A stretch of 64,000 nt of DNA. It comes from Lachnospiraceae bacterium. Lineage in GTDB: Bacteria > Bacillota > Clostridia > Lachnospirales > Lachnospiraceae. Numbering within the stretch: position 1 is the stretch's first letter; the number at the start of each line of letters is the position of its first letter. The stretch lies in contig JAAVZR010000012.1 of the NCBI GenBank assembly GCA_022791755.1, forward strand, positions 23,739 through 87,738, in the 5' to 3' direction. The translations under genes and the position numbers were made by a program. Below are positions 41,742 through 48,402 of this stretch, piece after piece. The notes under the pieces are model-generated. The model saw only the letters and a list, made by a program, of their open reading frames with translations. It was not told the DNA's origin and ran no database searches.

Positions 41742-42913
41742 CAACGGTTAAGAATGGGGTGATTACTTCCATACCGGCGAGATTACCACTTAAGCCGGTA
41801 TCAGCTGCCGAATTGCAAACAATGGAGATCCCGCCAATCGAGTGGCTTACAGATAAGATATTACCGACTGGACTGTCAATGATAGGAGCTCCCAGCAAGT
41901 ATTATAAAAGCTATATGGCGCTGGGGCTGTGTGTGGCCATTTGCACCGGAGGGAAGTTCCTGGGATTTGACTGTACGAAGCATGCTTGTCTGTACTTGGA
42001 TCTGGAAAGCACAAAGCGGAGGCCCCAAAGCCGGTTAAGGCAAATTGTGGGAAACGGCCAATGGCCGGATAACTTACATATTCTCACAGGTGAGGATGAT
42101 GTAGGCAAGATCGGGGACGGCTTCGAGAGTAAGATAGTGACTTGTCTGGAAGAGCATCCGGATATAAAGTTTTTAGTGGTGGATGTTTTTCAGATGATCC
42201 GGCAACCTATGAAGCGGAGTCAGACCGGATACGACAGGGACTATGAAGATCTCCGGGCATTGAAGCAGATCGCGGACAAGCATGATCTGGGTGTTATGCT
42301 GGTTCATCATTCACGAAAGATGAAAGATCCATACGATGCGTTTAACGAATTGTCCGGATCAACGGGAATTATGGGAGCTCTTGATTGTGTTTGGCTCATC
42401 ACAAAAGAGGACAGAAATTCCATGGAAGGGGTACTGCACATTACAGGCCGGGACATGGAAAGCGTCAACCTGAAAGTATGCTTTAACAAAAAGACTTTTC
42501 AGTGGGAGCTGGTCGGCAGGGAGGAGGATATCAACGAGCAGCGGAAACAGTTTGCCTATGAGCAGAGCGGAATTACGATTACAGTAAAGAAGCTTCTGGA
42601 GCAAAATAACGGCCACTGGGAGGGCAGCGCAAGTGATATCATTCAGGCCAGCAAGTATTTTAACTGCCAGATCTATGATGACGTTCGGAAAGTTGGGCGT
42701 TTGATAAATGACTGGGAGGGGCGTTTTTGGGTGGATGGAATTCAATTCGCGCTCAGTCTAAAGGATAAGAGAAAACGAAAATATATTTTTGATAATATTG
42801 ATGTCGGTCATGTCTCTAATATCGGTCATGCCTCTCATGTCGGTCATGTCGGATGTGGGTTTGAGAAGATGGGCATGACAGGCGTTACCGACATGACCGA
42901 CATGAGGACATGA
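41738..42913 (+). CDS. RepA-like AAA family ATPase (replication)
   Basis: A 391-residue RecA-fold ATPase of the RepA/DnaB-like type found on phages and integrative elements. Walker A is GAPSKYYKS (near residue 50), Walker B is KFLVVDVFQMI, and LGVMLVHHSRKMKDPYDAFNELSGSTGIMGALD is the typical C-terminal motif. Start is TTG 41738, overlapping the previous stop; GTG 41757 is an alternative. The last 40 residues contain 6-residue repeats (GHVSNI, GHASHV, GHV) encoded by 18-bp DNA repeats. It probably drives replication of the excised element. Confidence 0.85.
   Translation: MTTVKNGVITSIPARLPLKPVSAAELQTMEIPPIEWLTDKILPTGLSMIGAPSKYYKSYMALGLCVAICTGGKFLGFDCTKHACLYLDLESTKRRPQSRLRQIVGNGQWPDNLHILTGEDDVGKIGDGFESKIVTCLEEHPDIKFLVVDVFQMIRQPMKRSQTGYDRDYEDLRALKQIADKHDLGVMLVHHSRKMKDPYDAFNELSGSTGIMGALDCVWLITKEDRNSMEGVLHITGRDMESVNLKVCFNKKTFQWELVGREEDINEQRKQFAYEQSGITITVKKLLEQNNGHWEGSASDIIQASKYFNCQIYDDVRKVGRLINDWEGRFWVDGIQFALSLKDKRKRKYIFDNIDVGHVSNIGHASHVGHVGCGFEKMGMTGVTDMTDMRT
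42804..42908 (+). repeat. iteron-like repeats at the 3' end of the RepA-like gene
   Basis: TCGGTCATG occurs at 42804, 42822 and 42840, exactly 18 bp apart. Beyond it, CCGACATGA occurs twice 9 bp apart at about 42888-42905, the inverted version of CATGTCGG. Repeats next to a Rep gene are typical of replication origins. They also encode peptide repeats, so a purely coding origin is possible. Confidence 0.65.
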
Positions 42914-42949
42914 GACTTTTACACACAACAAAATGAGGAGGAAAACAGA

Positions 42950-43141
42950 ATGAAGTTAAATGAGATTGTATTTTTAGGATTTACTAAGGCAGAGATTGCC
43001 CGGATCCGCAAGGAGATCGGAAAGACTGGTGACGAAAAGCTTGACTTAAATTTTGGTCAGGAAGTAGCGGACATACTCGGCTTTGATGTTGGAACATTGA
43101 TTTTGCCCAGGAATCGGGCAGCTATGGTGAAAATGGGGTGA
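42950..43141 (+). CDS. hypothetical element protein, 63 aa
   Basis: A 63-residue soluble protein starting MKLNEIVFLGFTKAEIARIR, with a Gly/Lys-rich middle and an acidic patch (FGQEVADILGFDVGTL). GAGGAGG lies upstream. Its stop overlaps the next GTG start. No family recognised. Confidence 0.7.
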   Translation: MKLNEIVFLGFTKAEIARIRKEIGKTGDEKLDLNFGQEVADILGFDVGTLILPRNRAAMVKMG

Positions 43142-43428
43142 ATCGGATGATTGGAGAACAAAAAGAAGGATTGAACAGATATATGCAGGTAGTCCATGAA
43201 TGGAATGAATTATCCGGAGAGAATGAGCGGTTAGATACATTGAAAGCCATGGAGCTGGCAAGGTTTGACCGCATAGCCGACGAGCTGGAGGATATTTCTA
43301 TTAGCCTAAAGTATCTGGAAGATCTGGGCGACGCAGCCCGTGATGTGGCTGATCTGCTGGGGCGCTGCGAAAATGCCGGTCCCTGGGGCTCTATGCTGGC
43401 AATCAGCGGCACGGTGGAAACACGTTAA
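43138..43428 (+). CDS. hypothetical helical element protein, 96 aa
   Basis: A 96-residue, strongly helical, acidic protein (EWNELSGENERLDTLKAMEL, FDRIADELEDISISLKYLEDLGDAARDVADLLGRC). GTG 43138 overlaps the previous stop; ATG 43147 is an alternative. A hairpin GCCCCATAGGAAG/CTTCCTACAGGGC follows the stop (43434-43464). Function unknown. Confidence 0.65.
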   Translation: MNRMIGEQKEGLNRYMQVVHEWNELSGENERLDTLKAMELARFDRIADELEDISISLKYLEDLGDAARDVADLLGRCENAGPWGSMLAISGTVETR

Positions 43429-43538
43429 GAAAACGCCCCATAGGAAGTTGCAGCTTCCTACAGGGCAGCATAGCCGGAGCTATGGGAACTCTCATTCCTT
43501 TCATAGGATACCATGGCTTTGGCAGAAAGGTCAAGGAT

Positions 43539-43706
43539 ATGAATAAAACAGAATGGAAGCTGCCGGCCAGGGAAGGCCGCTGTGAGCAGGAGAAAGAACA
43601 GGATCAGGAGCAGCTGTTTTCGGCGATTGCCCGGATACAGGACGGCAAGGCGCTTCGCTGTCTGCGGACGCTGGCCAGAAGGATGGCGAGGAGGGAGACA
43701 ACATGA
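43539..43706 (+). CDS. hypothetical element protein, 55 aa
   Basis: A short basic/acidic protein beginning MNKTEWKLPAREGRCEQEKE and ending in an Arg-rich helix (CLRTLARRMARRETT). ATG 43539 has AAAGG 8 nt upstream; an in-frame ATG at 43482 has no well-spaced RBS. It overlaps the ImmA gene by 4 nt. Function unknown; position suggests it works with ImmA. Confidence 0.55.
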   Translation: MNKTEWKLPAREGRCEQEKEQDQEQLFSAIARIQDGKALRCLRTLARRMARRETT

Positions 43707-44056
43707 ACGATTCTATGATTTTTGAAAAACTGGTAAATGTGGCTATGACGGCCGGTATTGAGCATATATGCCTTTGCGATTTCAAAGCATACTATGGGGC
43801 TCTTCATGACAGGAATATCGCCTTGAGTATGAAGCTTTCCCTGGGATATATGAATTATACTCTTGCCCATGAACTGGCGCATTGTTTTCTGCATTATGAT
43901 AAAGGCAATACGATCGAGGACAAGCGGCATGATGACTATGAGGAACAGGCAGACCGGGGTGCCCGGCTGCTGTTGTGCGCGGTATCAGGCATGAGCCGGG
44001 AGGAAGTAGACAGGTATGTCAGTGAAAATAAAGGTTTCCTATCAGCGGCCGGATGA
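43703..44056 (+). CDS. ImmA/IrrE-family metallopeptidase
   Basis: A 117-residue zinc peptidase with the active-site motif TLAHELAHCFLH (HExxH) and a downstream EEQADRGARLLLC segment supplying the third ligand (Glu). In ICEBs1 and phage systems such enzymes cut the element's repressor to start excision. Here the target is probably the XRE repressor at 39676-40194. It is coupled to the 55-aa gene by a 4-nt overlap. Confidence 0.88.
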   Translation: MNDSMIFEKLVNVAMTAGIEHICLCDFKAYYGALHDRNIALSMKLSLGYMNYTLAHELAHCFLHYDKGNTIEDKRHDDYEEQADRGARLLLCAVSGMSREEVDRYVSENKGFLSAAG

Positions 44057-44207
44057 GCTGCGCCGGCTCCTGTCTAGGCTGGGGACGGACGTGGAATCCT
44101 GCAAGGTGGCGAAGAACCAGGAGGGGCGATTTCTGAAAGCCTACATACTTCTAACCGAGCGTTCGCAAAACAAACAAATAACCGAACGTTGCAAAACCGA
44201 CGAATAA
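44016..44207 (+). CDS. hypothetical element protein, 63 aa
   Basis: A 63-residue protein starting MSVKIKVSYQRPDELRRLLS, with VAKNQEGRFLKAYILL. The pattern resembles a small conserved protein of Firmicutes mobile elements, function unknown. It overlaps the end of the ImmA gene by 41 nt in another frame, yet the start codon and conserved-looking N-terminus support it. Confidence 0.65.
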   Translation: MSVKIKVSYQRPDELRRLLSRLGTDVESCKVAKNQEGRFLKAYILLTERSQNKQITERCKTDE

Positions 44208-44262
44208 GCACAACACTCGGAAAACAAACACAGATGCCATGGGCCGTTGCGTAAAAATCCAG

Positions 44263-44412
44263 TTGCACGGGCCTGCGGCATCTGGTATAATGATCCTAGG
44301 GCAAACAAAATACAGAAGTACCTTCCGCCACCTGCCGGCGGGAAAGCCGTATATCAGGCGTGGGAATGATCGGATCTATTTGCAGATCCAGTCATTCCTG
44401 CGCTTTTTGTTT
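44263..44412 (+). promoter_or_regulatory. capsid operon promoter with downstream attenuator or small RNA
   Basis: TTGCAC (44263-44268), 17 nt, TATAAT (44286-44291). About 70 nt later a large hairpin (GGGAATGA-GGATCT-loop-AGATCC-TCATTCC, 44364-44403) is followed by TTTTTG. The arms GGCAAACAAA (44300-) and TTTGTTTG (44408-) also pair. The transcript would end before the scaffold gene unless terminated weakly or antiterminated. It is a leader attenuator or a separate RNA of about 115 nt. The gap 44208-44460 holds nothing else. Confidence 0.65.
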
Positions 44413-44460
44413 GTCCCGCATAAAACAGCCAACCGGGCGTAAAACGGGAAAGGAAGAGTT

Positions 44461-44922
44461 ATGGAAGATACAAGAACAAATACTCAGGCACAGGAAAGCA
44501 CTACTCAGCAGGCCGTGGGAGGCACAAGCGGAGGGGAAAAGACTTTCACACAGGAGGATGTAAACCGCATCGTACAGGAACGATTAGCGCGGGTAAAGAC
44601 GGATGCTGCACCGGATCTACAGGAGAGGGAGCGTCAGCTTGAACAGAGAAGCCTTTATCTGGATGCAAGGGAGAAACTTGCAGATGCCGGTCTTCCCAAA
44701 GAGCTGTTGGATGCTCTGAATTGCAGCAGCAAAGAAAGCATGGAAAAAAGTATAAAAATAATCCAGGGCCTGATGGGAAGGGGTGGTGCATCTCAGCAGT
44801 CAACACGGCCAGTGTACCGGATGACCGGCGGAGGTGCCAGCAACAGCGGTACCGGCCATGCCAGCAGCAGTAATGCAAGTGATCCTGCTTCGATCCGCCG
44901 GGCAATGGGATTGAAAGGATAA
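44461..44922 (+). CDS. phage capsid scaffolding protein (DUF4355-like)
   Basis: A 153-residue protein. An N-terminal Thr/Gln/Gly-rich tail is followed by TFTQEDVNRIVQERLARVK, a coiled coil (LQERERQLEQRSLYLDAREKLADAGLPKELLDAL), and a Gly/Ser-rich C-terminus ending SIRRAMGLKG. This architecture is that of phage scaffold proteins placed just before the major capsid gene. The capsid gene starts 6 nt downstream. It is the first structural gene of the element. Confidence 0.85.
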   Translation: MEDTRTNTQAQESTTQQAVGGTSGGEKTFTQEDVNRIVQERLARVKTDAAPDLQERERQLEQRSLYLDAREKLADAGLPKELLDALNCSSKESMEKSIKIIQGLMGRGGASQQSTRPVYRMTGGGASNSGTGHASSSNASDPASIRRAMGLKG

Positions 44923-44928
44923 TGAAAT

Positions 44929-45786
44929 ATGGCAATCGAATTAGTTGAAAAATATCTTCCCTATGTGGACGAACAGTTTACGACAGAGAGCAAGAAAGAG
45001 ATTTTGACAAACCAGGATTTTTCATTTTCTGGTAGCCATACCGTAAAGGTCTATAAGATTTCAACCGGAACCATGAATGACTACGGCCGGTCCGGGCCGC
45101 GCACAGGCAACTGGTCGCGGTATGGCGCGGTGCAGAGCCTGGACGCGACAACGCAGACCATGACGCTGGACAAAGATCGTTCGTTTACCTTTGCGATTGA
45201 CGCGCTTGACGCGGATGAGACAGGAGATACACTGGAAGCAGCCAGCGCCTTGGGGCGTCAGATCCGTGAAGTGGTGATTCCGGAAGTGGATACGCATGTG
45301 CTGGGTAAGATGTGCAGGCTGGCGGGGAACAAGCCGGAAGCAAAGGCCCTTACAAAGACAAGCATCTATGTGGAGATCATTACAGGGAATAAGGCTCTTG
45401 ATGATGCAGAAGCGCCCGAAACCGGCCGGATCCTGGTGGTGACGCCGGATACCTACCTGCTGATGAAACAGTGTAAAGACATTGTAATGGAGACGGATAT
45501 CGGAAACGGCATGAGGGTACGGGGTGTAATTGCAAACCTGGACGGGCTTTCCGTGATGCGGGTGCCGGCCAGTCGCCTGCCGGAGGGATTCGGCTTTATG
45601 ATCGCTCATCCCTGCGCGACGGTTGCGCCTACAAAGTTAGAGAGTTACAAGGTCCACCAGGATCCGCCTGGGATTAGTGGTCAGTTGGTGGAGGGACGTG
45701 TCGTGTATGACGCCTTCGTCCTGGAGAATAAGGCCAAAGCGATTTACTACCAGGCCATAAAGAAAGAGGAGACACCGGCTGGATAA
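44929..45786 (+). CDS. phage major capsid protein
   Basis: A 285-residue protein with the features of a HK97-fold-type phage capsid protein. Seen are an N-terminal KYLPYVDEQFTTESKKEILTNQDFSFSGSHTVKVYKI region, FTFAIDALDADETGDTLEA, GRILVVTPDTYLLMKQ, and MRVPASRLPEGFGFMIAHPCATVAPTKLESYKV, the core resembling coat proteins of Firmicutes phages. It follows the scaffold, as in phages. No portal, terminase, head-tail or tail gene accompanies it. Confidence 0.85.
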   Translation: MAIELVEKYLPYVDEQFTTESKKEILTNQDFSFSGSHTVKVYKISTGTMNDYGRSGPRTGNWSRYGAVQSLDATTQTMTLDKDRSFTFAIDALDADETGDTLEAASALGRQIREVVIPEVDTHVLGKMCRLAGNKPEAKALTKTSIYVEIITGNKALDDAEAPETGRILVVTPDTYLLMKQCKDIVMETDIGNGMRVRGVIANLDGLSVMRVPASRLPEGFGFMIAHPCATVAPTKLESYKVHQDPPGISGQLVEGRVVYDAFVLENKAKAIYYQAIKKEETPAG

Positions 45787-45800
45787 CAGCCAAAAGAAGA

Positions 45801-45836
45801 ACCCCGGACACTCCGCAGCAGGCCGTCCGGGGTTTT
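45801..45836 (+). terminator. strong terminator after the capsid gene
   Basis: ACCCCGGAC (45801-45809) pairs with GTCCGGGGT (45825-45833), followed by TTTT. It separates the capsid operon from the sigma-like gene. Confidence 0.88.
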
Positions 45837-45862
45837 CTGCGCAGGAGAGGAGGACAGCAGGA

Positions 45863-46753
45863 ATGACGAACGAAGAATTGATAGAGGAGATCCAGGCCGG
45901 TCAGGAGGAGAAGAGGAACCTGCTGCGGCTGTGGGAGCGGAACCGGGGCCTTGCACAGCAGTTCGCCCGGAAATACGCAGCGTTTGCGGATTGGGAGGAA
46001 CTGCTGCAAGAGGGGTATATTGCCCTTCATAAGGCAGCCTATGCCTACGATCAGGGCAGAGGGGGCGGGTTTTCTACGTTTCTGTACAGCATCCTCCCCC
46101 GGGCCTTTAGCCGGTACGTCAGCCGGCAGTCGGTGATGCAGCTGCCGGAGGGGATCCGGCGGCAGATCGGGGAACTGGAGCGGATGGAAAATGCTTTCCT
46201 GATGGAGCATGGCCGCTACCCTACGAACTGGGAGGCGTCCTGTCTGCTGGAGACCACGCCGGAGCAGCTGGAGAAGGTGCGGCGCTGCCGGCTGCTGGCC
46301 AGCGTGGACAGCCTCGACAGGCCGGTGGACCAGGAGGACGGGGAAACACCGCTGTCGGGCTCTGTAGCGGCTCCTGGCGACGATATGGAAGAGTTGGAGG
46401 AGGAAATATACCAGGAGGGCATGATAGTCGCTGTATGGGCCGTTGTGGATAGCCTGGAGGCAGAGGAAAGCGAGGTAGTCCGCCGCCGGTATGTTGCCGG
46501 GCAGAGTATGAAGGAAATCGGGGAAAGTCACGGGGAGCCGCCGGCGTGGGCCCGGAAGGTGGAGGCCAGGGCACTGCGTCATTTAGGCCAGGGCCGTCGG
46601 TACCGGCTCCTGCTGCCGTACTGGGAGGAAATCCACAATGCCGGTATGAAGGGAGTAGGGGCGAAGCGGTTTGACGAGACATGGACCAGCGCGACGGAGC
46701 GGGAGGCGCTGCGCCTGATGGAGCGCCGGCAGGAGGGCGAAAGTATTTCATGA
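45863..46753 (+). CDS. sigma-70-like factor of the element, C-terminally extended
   Basis: A 296-residue protein. Region 2 is visible (NRGLAQQFARKYAAFADWEELLQEGYIALHKAAYAYDQGRGGGFSTFLYSILPRAFSRYV, residues 30-88). A region 3-like HGRYPTNWEASCLLETTPEQLEKV follows, and region 4 (AEESEVVRRRYVAGQSMKEIGESHGEPPAWARKVEARALRHL) binds the -35. About 50 residues follow with no counterpart in sigma factors. GAGAGGAGG precedes ATG 45863. It would direct host polymerase to element or helper promoters. Last gene before attR. Confidence 0.85.
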   Translation: MTNEELIEEIQAGQEEKRNLLRLWERNRGLAQQFARKYAAFADWEELLQEGYIALHKAAYAYDQGRGGGFSTFLYSILPRAFSRYVSRQSVMQLPEGIRRQIGELERMENAFLMEHGRYPTNWEASCLLETTPEQLEKVRRCRLLASVDSLDRPVDQEDGETPLSGSVAAPGDDMEELEEEIYQEGMIVAVWAVVDSLEAEESEVVRRRYVAGQSMKEIGESHGEPPAWARKVEARALRHLGQGRRYRLLLPYWEEIHNAGMKGVGAKRFDETWTSATEREALRLMERRQEGESIS

Positions 46754-46774
46754 AACTTCATTTTTATACCGGAT

Positions 46775-46796
46775 TTTGGTCAACATTTGGTCAACA
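46775..46796. repeat. right-end tandem arm-type sites
   Basis: TTTGGTCAACA is repeated in tandem, as at the left end. It lies about 115-140 nt inside attR. The 157-nt region between the sigma-like gene and attR contains nothing else that I recognise. Confidence 0.7.
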
Positions 46797-46912
46797 AAGC
46801 AATAATTGAGGGTGTCAGGGCATGGATACGTCGGGGTAGGATATACCAGAAAACCTAGCATTTATAAGGCTCTGCAAACATGGGTACAAATTAGAAAAAG
46901 CCCGGGTAAGTT

Positions 46913-46988
46913 TTCGTAATCAGCAGGTCAGGGGTTCGAGTCCCCTCAGTAGCTTTTATGAAAACCCTTGATTTTCAAGGGTTTTTTT
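46913..46988 (+). repeat. attR (duplicated tRNA-Thr 3' end and terminator)
   Basis: Repeat of 37595-37669 covering the tRNA from its anticodon loop through the terminator hairpin, with one base change and seven instead of six T. It is not a functional tRNA because the 5' half is missing. Confidence 0.92.
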
Positions 46989-47035
46989 GTGCGCCAGGAG
47001 TAAGAAGATGTTCTGGCTATGGGGATTAAAACAAA

Positions 47036-47115
47036 GGTCAACATTTGGTCAACAAAGCGGTATTCGGACTGTCAAGGATATGGATACGGCAGGCACTGTA
47101 TACAAAATCCATAAA
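47036..47115. repeat. probable scar of an earlier related integration
   Basis: GGTCAACATTTGGTCAACA (47036-47054), followed by AAAGC and an alignable tract with GTCA-GG-ATGGATACG, matches the right-end sequence at 46778-46850. It lies outside attR, about 50 nt from it, the same spacing as the left-end sites from attL. It therefore looks like a fused left/right end left after an older related element was lost. Confidence 0.55.
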
Positions 47116-47146
47116 AAAACATAGGAGATTTTATAGAATATGACGG

Positions 47147-47360
47147 TTGACACCGGAGCGGTTCCCTGATATTATACTCATACGGGCGCTCCTTACCGAA
47201 TGTCCCTTCGGGGACTGGCGTACTGCGTCCGATAAGGTATGAGCATGAATCGGGCTGTTACTCGTAGCGGAGGCATAACCGATCAGAATGTGTTACCAGT
47301 GAAATGTATTTTCAGTGAAATAGGCAGATTGGACTGTTACTTTTCGAGGCATGACCAGGA
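47147..47360 (+). promoter_or_regulatory. antiterminator gene leader: promoter and two RAT-like sites
   Basis: Promoter TTGACA (47147-47152), 17 nt, TATTAT (47170-47175). Two RNA sites match the ribonucleic antiterminator consensus (GGNTTGTTACT...GGCAAAACC): GGGCTGTTACTCG...GGAGGCATAACC (47252-47280) and GGACTGTTACTTTTCGAGGC ATGACC (47331-47356). A dyad (CTCATAC/GTATGAG, 47177-47243) overlaps the start site. I do not see a convincing terminator directly after either RAT here. Confidence 0.65.
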
Positions 47361-47426
47361 TAGCAAGATATGATCGCATATTTGTTATTTTGATGCTTTG
47401 GAAAGTATTTTTTTGGAGGTGGGACG

Positions 47427-48263
47427 ATGCAGGCACTGCGAAAAATAAATAATAACGTAGTGATCTGCACGGATAAAGCCGGGCGAGAGCTGATCGCCAT
47501 GGGCAAGGGGCTGGGTTTTGGAGAGCTGCCTCGCACGGTGGGACTGGAGGAGATCGAGAGGACCTTTTACGATGTGAACAGCCGGTATCTGGAGGTCATA
47601 CAGGAGCTGCCGCCCGACGTGCTGAATTTTGCTGCCGGTCTAATCGATATCGCCCGCAATGAGCTGCCCTGTGAATTGAGTCCCAACGCCGCCTTTACGC
47701 TGGCGGACCATATTGCCTTTGCCCTGAAGAGAGCCAGACAGGGGCTCCATGTGCGTATGCCTCTGGCTTATGATGTGCAGCAGATGTATCCCGATGAATA
47801 TCGGATCGGGATGTATGCCCTAAAGCGGATCCGCAAGGAGTATCGTATCGGTCTGCCGAAGGAGGAGGCCATCGGTATCGCGATGAACCTGATCAATGCC
47901 CGGTCTTCGTCCGGCCGGGAGATGGACTCCGGCGAGGCGGATATCTATGCGGAGATGCTGGAGGACATCACGGAACTGGTGGAGAATGAGTTTCATATCA
48001 TCGTGGAGAGAGAGTCCTTTAATTATTCCCGCTATGCCACCCACCTGCAATATCTGTTTGAGCGGGTACATAACCATAAAGAAATCAACAGCGATAATCT
48101 GCAGCTGTATGACAGCCTGCGGGAAGAATTTCCCGATGTGGCTGCCTGTGTGGAGAAGATCAGCAGTCACATGGGGAAGAAGTGGGGCTGTGTTCTCTCA
48201 GAGGAAGAAAAACTGTATCTGATCCTGCATGTAAACCGGATCTGCATAAAAGAAGGATTGTAA
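47427..48263 (+). CDS. LicT/BglG-family transcriptional antiterminator
   Basis: A 278-residue protein: RNA-binding CAT domain (MQALRKINNNVVICTDKAG, residues 1-55) and two PRD domains. PRD His residues are in NAAFTLADHIAFALKRA and YATHLQYLFERV, where PTS phosphorylation tunes activity. It binds RAT RNA to stop terminator folding in the presence of substrate. RAT-like sites lie in its own leader and at the end of this gene, before the PTS gene. GGAGGTGGG precedes ATG 47427. Confidence 0.92.
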   Translation: MQALRKINNNVVICTDKAGRELIAMGKGLGFGELPRTVGLEEIERTFYDVNSRYLEVIQELPPDVLNFAAGLIDIARNELPCELSPNAAFTLADHIAFALKRARQGLHVRMPLAYDVQQMYPDEYRIGMYALKRIRKEYRIGLPKEEAIGIAMNLINARSSSGREMDSGEADIYAEMLEDITELVENEFHIIVERESFNYSRYATHLQYLFERVHNHKEINSDNLQLYDSLREEFPDVAACVEKISSHMGKKWGCVLSEEEKLYLILHVNRICIKEGL

Positions 48264-48329
48264 CCATTTCGGGCATGACCTCCGCAGACGGGACGTACTC
48301 ATATACGTTCTGTCCGACGGAGGTTTTTT
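48256..48329 (+). promoter_or_regulatory. RAT antiterminator overlapping a terminator before the PTS gene
   Basis: GGATTGTAACC...GGGCATGACC (48256-48280) matches a RAT site and includes the licT-type gene's own stop codon. Its 3' end shares ACC with the left arm ACCTCCG (48278-48284) of a terminator whose right arm CGGAGGT and T-run are at 48318-48329. The two structures exclude each other, as in bgl/sac/lic systems. The antiterminator protein is the expected switch. Confidence 0.8.
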
Positions 48330-48402
48330 ATTTACCACCATCAGGATGGCAGTGCGCGCCTGCCGCCGGAAGTGAAAGAAGAAAGAGAAAGAAGGAAAAA
48401 AC

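Larger units (their letters stand above)
37637..46956. mobile_element. 9.3-kb tRNA-Thr integrated element with phage capsid genes (satellite-like)
   Basis: Direct repeats of the tRNA-Thr 3' end bound a region of 9318 bp per repeat unit. Content from left to right: tyrosine integrase, type I toxin/antisense RNA, repressor and Cro-like pair, excisionase-like protein, RepA-like ATPase, small proteins, ImmA peptidase, scaffold, major capsid protein and a sigma-70-like factor. Gene order (leftward integrase and repressor, rightward rest) is that of a temperate phage or phage satellite. Terminase, portal, tail and lysis genes are absent, so it cannot make phage particles alone. It could be a capsid-carrying satellite or a decayed prophage; the clean att sites and unbroken genes favour the former. 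Confidence 0.88.

Noticed and set aside
43482..43538. Upstream start (ATG 43482) for the 55-residue element gene
   Set aside because: GGAGC is only about 3 nt from that ATG and the added residues are not followed by a better context; ATG 43539 has a well-spaced AAAGG.
42950..44207. A restriction, abortive-infection or other defence gene hidden among the small element genes
   Set aside because: None of the small proteins shows a nuclease, HEPN, TIR or toxin motif apart from ImmA (HELAH) and the type I toxin near the integrase.
46913..46955. Second tRNA-Thr gene
   Set aside because: Only the 3' half from the anticodon loop is present; it is the attR copy.
47177..47243. A full fourth copy of the dyad promoter in the antiterminator leader
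   Set aside because: TCCGATAAGGTAT matches, but no TAGAC lies 17 nt upstream; a consensus promoter at 47147-47175 explains transcription better.
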